From JBDGYW01 sp964518955 (GTDB lineage: Bacteria > Gemmatimonadota > Gemmatimonadetes > Gemmatimonadales > GWC2-71-9), in NCBI GenBank assembly GCA_964518955.1, contig CAZFHS010000013.1, forward strand, positions 1-64,000: a DNA stretch of 64,000 nucleotides. Reading direction: 5' to 3'. Of the stretch, positions 58,814 to 64,000 are shown one piece after another (within the stretch, counting starts at the first letter, position 1; each line of letters opens with the position of its first letter). A program made the translations under genes and the position numbers. The notes under the pieces were generated by a model that saw only the letters and a program-made list of their open reading frames with translations, was not told the DNA's origin and did no database searches.

Positions 58814-60514
58814 CTACAGCTTCTTCAGCCCCCTCAACGCCGCCAGAAACTCTTCCCCCGAAAGCGTATTAACCACATCCCCCTTCTCCAACCACGCCCT
58901 CCGAGCCTGAGCAACTCCATAAGGCATCAACCCGAGATCCGGCACCCGATGCGCATCGGTGCTGATGACGACCTTGAGCCCGCGTTCTTTGGCTTTCATG
59001 AGGTTTTCGTCCGAGAGGTCGAGGCGGTCGGGATGAGAGTTGAGCTCTACGGCAACTCCAAACTCAGCCGCGCATTCGAGAACGGCGTCCAGGTCGAGTG
59101 CGATTGGGCCGCGACGGTTGAGCAGACGGCCGGTGGGATGTACGAGGATGTCAACCTCGGGGTGCTGCATCGCTTTGATCACGCGCGCCGTCTGCTCCGC
59201 CTCGGGCAGGTTGAACCGAGAGTGTACGGCTATCAGCACGACGTCCAACTCTTCAAGAAGCTCGTCTTCCAGATCGAGCTGCCCATCGCCGAGGATGTCG
59301 ACCTCCATGCCGCGCAAGAGTCGGATTTCCGGGTGCTTGGCCGCTACCTGCTCCACTTCCATCCATTGGCGCTGCAGTTTCTTCGCGTCGAGACCGCCCG
59401 CCATCGCGAGAGCTTTGCTGTGATCCGTAATCGCAAAGTACTCGTAGCCCCGTTGGGCACAGGCTTCCAACATCTCCTCCAGCGACGCCCTGCCGTCGGA
59501 CCAGGTGGAGTGCATGTGGAGGTCGCCGCGGATGTCGGGGAGGGCGATGAGATTGGGGAGACTCGCGGCCTCTATCTCTCCTCGGTTTTCGCGGAGTTCG
59601 GGGGGGATGTGGGGGAGATCGAGGGCATCGTAGATTGAAGCTTCGTCGGGTGGTGATGAGGGAGAAGAGGGAGGGGAGAGTTCCATTCCTCGCTCGTCCG
59701 CTCTTTCTCGGAGTTTCTCGACGTGGCCTTCGGAGCCGGTGAGTATCAGGAGCGACGTGGCGAATGATACCGCGGCAACGAAGCGCAGCTCCACCTTCAC
59801 CCCGCCTCGCAAGAACACAGTGCAAGTCGAGCCTTCCAACTCGCCCACCCCCTGCACTTCTGAGAAATCGCCGCAACTCTGCACCACTGCCGCCGGATCA
59901 AAGCTGGCGACCAAGACCTGCAGATCCGAAACCACTTCCACTCTGCGCCGATAAGCTCCTGTCACCTCTGCCGCCGACACCTGATCCTGATCCAGCAGAT
60001 AAGCCACCAGCGGCGGCACAACGACGTCGGCTTCGCCGAGCGTGTTCGACGCGAGCCGCTGTCGGTATTCGACGATGGACTTGATGATCTTCTGCTGAGT
60101 TTTCTCCGCGAAGCCGGGCAGGCCTGCCACGCGGCCATCCTTGGCCGCATCGTCCAGATCGTCGACAGTCGTAACGTCCAACTCCAGCCACAGCGTCTTG
60201 ACCTTCTTGGCGCCTATGCCCGGGAGCCTGGTAATCTCGAGCAGCGTGATGGGCACGTCGAACGCGACTTCACGAAACAGGAGTGTCTCACCCTGGGTTT
60301 CCAGAGTCTCGATGTGGCGCGCGATATCTTTGCCCACCCCTTGGAGCTGAGTGAGATCTGCGCCTTCGGAGACCATGGCGCTGATCGGTTCCGGGTGGTC
60401 TTTGACTGTTCGCGCGGCGTTTGCGTAGGCACGCACGCGAAACGGATTTGCTCCCTGTATCTCGAGCAGGCTCCCCACGTCCTTCAGTGCGCGTGCGATC
60501 CAAACGTTGTCCAC
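58814..60514 (-). CDS. PolX-family protein: degenerate polymerase beta-like domain plus PHP domain
   Basis: 566 residues. An N-terminal HhH region (about 1-150: GVGKDIARHIE, LPGIGAKKVK), a nucleotidyltransferase domain (about 155-320) and a C-terminal PHP domain (330-560). The polymerase motif, normally GSxRRxxExxxDxD, reads GAYRRRVEVVSDLQ (187-199), with the second catalytic Asp replaced by Gln199, and the third carboxylate VDLR is VELR (Glu242). The PHP metal site looks complete: HMHSTWSDG, ITDHS, GMEVDI, HSRF, HPTGR and STDAH. PolX PHP domains act as 3'-5' exonuclease or AP phosphodiesterase. GTG start with GGAGG upstream. Immediately downstream of ligA. Confidence 0.92.
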   Translation of the reverse strand: MDNVWIARALKDVGSLLEIQGANPFRVRAYANAARTVKDHPEPISAMVSEGADLTQLQGVGKDIARHIETLETQGETLLFREVAFDVPITLLEITRLPGIGAKKVKTLWLELDVTTVDDLDDAAKDGRVAGLPGFAEKTQQKIIKSIVEYRQRLASNTLGEADVVVPPLVAYLLDQDQVSAAEVTGAYRRRVEVVSDLQVLVASFDPAAVVQSCGDFSEVQGVGELEGSTCTVFLRGGVKVELRFVAAVSFATSLLILTGSEGHVEKLRERADERGMELSPPSSPSSPPDEASIYDALDLPHIPPELRENRGEIEAASLPNLIALPDIRGDLHMHSTWSDGRASLEEMLEACAQRGYEYFAITDHSKALAMAGGLDAKKLQRQWMEVEQVAAKHPEIRLLRGMEVDILGDGQLDLEDELLEELDVVLIAVHSRFNLPEAEQTARVIKAMQHPEVDILVHPTGRLLNRRGPIALDLDAVLECAAEFGVAVELNSHPDRLDLSDENLMKAKERGLKVVISTDAHRVPDLGLMPYGVAQARRAWLEKGDVVNTLSGEEFLAALRGLKKL

Positions 60515-62530
60515 CTAAACCTCCGCCCCGTTGTCTTTCATCAGCTCAACAAACTCGTTCTCATCCAAGATCTTCACGCCAAGGTCTTTGGCCTTCTCGT
60601 ATTTCGAACCGGGATCGGCGCCGACCACTACGTAATCCGTTGCCTTGCTGACCGACGACACCACACGCGCACCGAGCGATTCGACCAGTTCTTTGGCCTT
60701 GCCCCTCGACAGGTTCTCGAGCCCTCCGGTGAAAACGAACTTGGATCCACCCAGGTCCGATGCTGTCGTCGTCTCGGCCTCTTCTACCGTCACACGTCCA
60801 GCCAAAAGCGCGTCGAGCACGAATGCGTTCTGGGGTTCTCCGAAGAAGGACACAAGCTGTTCTGCGATCCTCGGCCCAACACCGTCGATCGCCTCCAACT
60901 CTGCCTGGGATGCGCCGCGCACCTTGTCGACGGAGCCGAAATGTCGGGCGAGGTCTTTGGCCACGGTCGCGCCGACCTCCGGAATGCCGAGTCCGTAGAG
61001 GAAGTGGTGCAGCTCGACCGTCGAGGCCTTTTCTATCGCGGCTATCAGGTTGGTGGCCTTCTTTGCGGCAAATCCTTCGAGTGGTATCAGATCCACGGCC
61101 TTCAGGTCGAATAGATCGGGAAGGCGCATCACAACCTCTTCGGTGACGAACAGCATGGCCACCTCTTCGCCGAGCCCTTCGATATCGAGCGCCTCGCGCG
61201 AGGCAAAGTGCTCGAGTCGCCCGGCAAGCTGGGCAGTGCATCCGAAGCTGTTGGGGCAGACGGTGAACGGGCCGCGCTCGACGAGGATAGTACCGCATGA
61301 AGGGCACTCGTCCGGCATCCGGTACGGCGGTTCCCTCTCGCGACCTGGCTCATCCACATGTTCTACTACCTGAGGGATCACGTCCCCCGCCTGCTGCACC
61401 CTCACCAGGTCGCCCTCGCGGATGTCTTTGCGCGCGACTTCCTCTCTGTTGTGCAGGTTCGCACGGCTAACGGTCACACCGCTCAACTCTACCGGCCGCA
61501 TCATTGCGCCGGGCGTCACTACGCCGGTTCTGCCCACGCTTGGCACGATCTTGAGGATGCGGGTGATCTCTTTGCGCGGGGGAAACTTGAATGCGAAAGC
61601 CCAGCGCGGATGGTGAGCCGTCTCGCCGAGCTCCTCGCGCGCAGCGATGTCGTCGAGCTTGATGACCACACCGTCGATTTCGTATTCGAGATCGTCGCGG
61701 CGTTCCTGAAGGCCTTTGTGATATTCGAGTATCTCCTCGACCGACTCTACGCGACGCGACAGATCGTTCACCGGCAAGCCCCACTCGGCGAGGCGGTTCA
61801 GCACCTCGTGCTGGGATGCCGGCAACGTGCCCTCCATCGCCAGAATGTCGTACACGTAGATGTCGAGTGGCCGTTCCGCTGTGATGCGGGGGTCGAGCTG
61901 CCTAAGTGCCCCGGCGGCGGCGTTTCGCGGATTTGCAAAGACCTTTTTGCCTTCGGCCAGCAAGCGCTCGTTCAGCTGCTCGAACGCGTCCACGCGCATG
62001 ATCACTTCGCCGCGAAGGGCTACGAGCGCGGGCGGTGACGCCTCGTCGCGGAGTCTAAGGGGCACGGATGATATCGTTCGTACGTTTTCGGTAATCCCTT
62101 CACCGACGGCACCGTCGCCACGTGTGGAGGCCCTGGCCAAAGCACCATCTTCGTAGACCAGCTCGACCGATGCCCCATCCAGTTTCGGCTCGACAACGTA
62201 CGCCACGGTTTCGAGTTTGAGGCCTTTCCGGATCCTCTCGTCAAACCGGCGCAACGCGTCTTCGGCCTGGTCCGAATCGAGGCTCAGCATCGGCGCGAGG
62301 TGCTCCACCTTGGCGAACTGATCCAGCGGCGCTCCGCCGACGCGCTGAGTGGGCGAATCCGGGGTCACGAACTCAGGGAACTGCTCCTCGAGCTGCTTCA
62401 GCTCGGAAAAGAGCCGGTCGTACTCCGAGTCGGCAACGTCAGGCTGGTCTTTGACGTAATACTGGTAGTCGTGGTGCCGAATGACCGCGTGTAGCTCGCG
62501 GATGCGTTTCTCTGCTTCCTGGCGATTCAT
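60515..62530 (-). CDS. ligA: NAD+-dependent DNA ligase
   Basis: 671 residues from ATG 62530 (a GTG two codons upstream also possible). Adenylation lysine in VEPKLDGASV (KxDG, about residue 112), an OB fold, a tetracysteine zinc finger (CPSC...CPNSFGC), four HhH motifs (GIPEVGATVA, IDGVGPRIAEQL) and a C-terminal BRCT domain (FVFTGGLENLSR). It seals nicks in replication and repair. The stop is directly followed by the polX GTG, whose ribosome site lies inside this gene, so the two are an operon. Confidence 0.97.
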   Translation of the reverse strand: MNRQEAEKRIRELHAVIRHHDYQYYVKDQPDVADSEYDRLFSELKQLEEQFPEFVTPDSPTQRVGGAPLDQFAKVEHLAPMLSLDSDQAEDALRRFDERIRKGLKLETVAYVVEPKLDGASVELVYEDGALARASTRGDGAVGEGITENVRTISSVPLRLRDEASPPALVALRGEVIMRVDAFEQLNERLLAEGKKVFANPRNAAAGALRQLDPRITAERPLDIYVYDILAMEGTLPASQHEVLNRLAEWGLPVNDLSRRVESVEEILEYHKGLQERRDDLEYEIDGVVIKLDDIAAREELGETAHHPRWAFAFKFPPRKEITRILKIVPSVGRTGVVTPGAMMRPVELSGVTVSRANLHNREEVARKDIREGDLVRVQQAGDVIPQVVEHVDEPGREREPPYRMPDECPSCGTILVERGPFTVCPNSFGCTAQLAGRLEHFASREALDIEGLGEEVAMLFVTEEVVMRLPDLFDLKAVDLIPLEGFAAKKATNLIAAIEKASTVELHHFLYGLGIPEVGATVAKDLARHFGSVDKVRGASQAELEAIDGVGPRIAEQLVSFFGEPQNAFVLDALLAGRVTVEEAETTTASDLGGSKFVFTGGLENLSRGKAKELVESLGARVVSSVSKATDYVVVGADPGSKYEKAKDLGVKILDENEFVELMKDNGAEV

Positions 62531-62841
62531 GTCCACCGTCGGAAAAGGGAAGTCGAAACGGAATTTAGTGCGGGTTGGGCGGTTGCGGGGAGCTAGATCT
62601 GTGTTTTTCCCGCGGATGGGCGCGGAATTGTTGGTTGGGTGGAGTGGGGGAACACAATCCCCGCTGTTTTCCGCGTCATTCAGCGGCTAAACACAAATTT
62701 GGAAGATTCTGATCTAGGCGCTGTTGTCGCGTTGCCAAAGCGCCCACGGATGTATCTTGTACGGGTCGAAAACGAGGTCTTGACACCAACGGTACGAGAA
62801 AGCCGCTTGTAGGTGTCCGTAGTATTTGAGAGGAAGTCTAA
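62531..62841. other. Divergent intergenic region between ligA and the propeller lipoprotein
   Basis: 311 bases with no gene-like frame. It should carry promoters for both flanking genes. A TTGACA at 62780-62785 has no good -10. A G-rich stretch (62637-62668) could pair with CCCC at 62662-62665. No RNA family is recognised. Confidence 0.35.
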
Positions 62842-64000
62842 ATGAAACGATATCTGCTTGCTGGACTGATCGGCCTGATCGGATGCGGCGGCTCGCCATC
62901 ACTCCCGCCGGTGGTTCGGGACAGTTCCGGAGTCACGATCGTCGAGAACTTCGGGCCGAGTTGGGGCGGAAGTGATGCCTGGACGGTCTCCGAGTTGCCT
63001 ACTCTAGACATCGGAGATTCTACCCGCGGCGAGCAATATACCTTCGACAGAATCGTTGGGGCTTTGCGTTATCCGGGCGGGGCGATCGTCGTGGCGAACG
63101 CCGGCACGCAGGAGCTGCGCTGGTACGATGCTGGCGGCTCGTTTCAGCAGTCAGTCGGTGGTGCCGGTACTGGTGGGGTCACGTTCACCAGCCTAGCCTG
63201 GTTGGGCAGGTTTGGTGACGCATCGGTCTTGGCGTATGACGGCATGAACCTGCGCACCACGGTTTTTGCTACCGACGGTACTCTCGAGCATTCGAGCTCG
63301 CTGATCATGACGTTTCAGGCTCCGCCAGGCGCGGTCGGCGGCGTGTTTGCCGACAGCACGTTGTTGGTGGTTCGTGGGGCGCGGCATTGGATCAGGGCCA
63401 TGCAGGGCCAGCCCAATCCTCCGCAAGGATTGCGGCGCGGGCCGACTCTGGCGTTCCGTTACTCCTGGGAAGACGGGAGCTTCATGAACGGCCTCGGCTC
63501 CTACTCGGGTTCCGAGCAGATCTTCCGGACTGGGCGCACTCAGATCGTACACGTAAACGCGCGGCCGTTCGGCAAGAATTCAGTTCTCACCGCGGCCGGC
63601 AACAACCTCTACGTCGGTACACAGGACAGCTACGAGATCAGGGTGCTTAACAACCTCGACACACTCAAAGCGCTGGTGAGACTCCAGCGCGATAATGCAC
63701 CGGTCACCCAATCACATATCGACCGGTACAAGAATGCTCGTTTGGCGAACGTACACTCTCGCGAGCGCGCGGCACGGGAAGCCCAGCTCGACTCGCTTCC
63801 GTGGCCCGAAACTATGCCGGCCTACTCTTCGATTTTGGTCGATACCGACGGCAATATCTGGGTGGCGGACCACCGCCCGTTCGGAGTCGAACAGCCGGTG
63901 TGGAACGTGTTCGACTCTTCATACCACATGCTCGGCTCAGTAGAAACGCCACCACAGCTCACAATCTTCGATGTCGGCCCCGACTACATACTCGGCCGGT
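62842..64000 (+). CDS. Putative 6-bladed beta-propeller lipoprotein (cut by window end)
   Basis: 386 codons are read to the window edge with no stop; the gene continues beyond. A lipoprotein signal peptide (LLAGLIGLIGC, Cys at residue 15) and a propeller-like body with repeated VxxNAGTQELRWYDAGG, NLYVGTQDSYEIRVLNN and ILVDTDGNIWVAD blades. ATG 62842 has GAGAGGA upstream. Such 6-bladed-propeller lipoproteins are abundant in Gemmatimonadota; their ligands are unknown. Real end not determined. Confidence 0.75.
   Translation, partial: MKRYLLAGLIGLIGCGGSPSLPPVVRDSSGVTIVENFGPSWGGSDAWTVSELPTLDIGDSTRGEQYTFDRIVGALRYPGGAIVVANAGTQELRWYDAGGSFQQSVGGAGTGGVTFTSLAWLGRFGDASVLAYDGMNLRTTVFATDGTLEHSSSLIMTFQAPPGAVGGVFADSTLLVVRGARHWIRAMQGQPNPPQGLRRGPTLAFRYSWEDGSFMNGLGSYSGSEQIFRTGRTQIVHVNARPFGKNSVLTAAGNNLYVGTQDSYEIRVLNNLDTLKALVRLQRDNAPVTQSHIDRYKNARLANVHSRERAAREAQLDSLPWPETMPAYSSILVDTDGNIWVADHRPFGVEQPVWNVFDSSYHMLGSVETPPQLTIFDVGPDYILGR

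Noticed and set aside
59600..59690. G-rich plus-strand stretch within polX considered as another quadruplex motif
   Set aside because: It is on the template strand inside coding sequence, encodes a Pro/Ser linker and has a loop longer than seven bases; composition explains it.

Overview
The window looks like one stretch of chromosome from a member of the Gemmatimonadota or a close relative. This is inferred from style, not from a marker-gene tree: core genes of moderately high GC, frequent TTG/GTG starts, many ATGA-type gene overlaps, a surface proteome of carboxypeptidase-regulatory/plug proteins and 6-bladed-propeller lipoproteins, and a Na+-centred metabolism. The first 5.7 kb is visibly more AT-rich and differs in content from the rest.

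Layout. (1) 1-5.73 kb: an integrative element, cut by the left edge of the window. A minus-strand cargo operon (unknown protein, HNH nuclease-like protein, small membrane protein) and a plus-strand maintenance module (SeqA-N-like protein, RepA-type AAA ATPase, excisionase-like HTH, tyrosine integrase) flank an 800-bp palindrome-rich spacer. The integrase ends 166 bp before a tRNA-Leu(UAG) at 5896. (2) 6.1-11.1 kb: a regulatory-domain surface protein, then the proteostasis block tig-clpP-clpX-engB. (3) 11.1-24.1 kb: signalling and envelope. A lipoprotein is coupled to a hybrid histidine kinase that converges on a PilB/GspE ATPase carrying its own receiver domain. Next come an outer-membrane barrel gene with a G10 tract, a FHA-GAF-cyclase, maf, dtd, glmM and a receiver-HD-GYP protein. 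(4) 24.2-31.2 kb: a trans-sulfuration PLP enzyme, an M48 protease, purD, mutM, a short UvrC-like GIY-YIG protein, a Ca2+/Na+ exchanger and a YfcE-type phosphodiesterase. (5) 31.4-34.7 kb: an ECF sigma factor operon with a likely membrane anti-sigma factor, a repeat-bearing polytopic protein and a toastrack-like exported protein. (6) 34.7-44.2 kb: apbC, nrnA-like, an alanine/glycine:Na+ symporter, guaB, small proteins, an SH3-repeat protein, a small barrel, mobA and moeA. (7) 44.2-50.1 kb: a Na+-pumping decarboxylase (oadG-oadA-oadB), a divergent biotin protein ligase and a Na+/solute symporter. (8) 50.1-54.8 kb: a CYTH protein, a glutaminyl cyclase, a B12-type radical SAM enzyme, a plug-only protein and a VapBC-like pair. 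(9) 55-62.5 kb: etfB-etfA-ETF:quinone oxidoreductase, a CDGSH protein, a PolX-family protein and ligA. (10) The right edge cuts a propeller lipoprotein.

Working together: the decarboxylase pump and its ligase make a sodium gradient that at least three encoded transporters (alanine/glycine, SSS, CaCA) can spend. The ETF genes feed electrons from acyl-CoA-type dehydrogenases to quinone. MutM, the UvrC-like protein, PolX and LigA form two separate repair clusters. The most notable oddities are an ETF-QO lacking one of four expected cluster cysteines, a PolX with two of three polymerase carboxylates changed but an intact PHP domain, a G-quadruplex-type motif before the CDGSH gene, a G10 tract inside a barrel gene, the PilB-receiver fusion, and the left-edge element. 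I did not find a CRISPR array, an insertion sequence or an rRNA gene.
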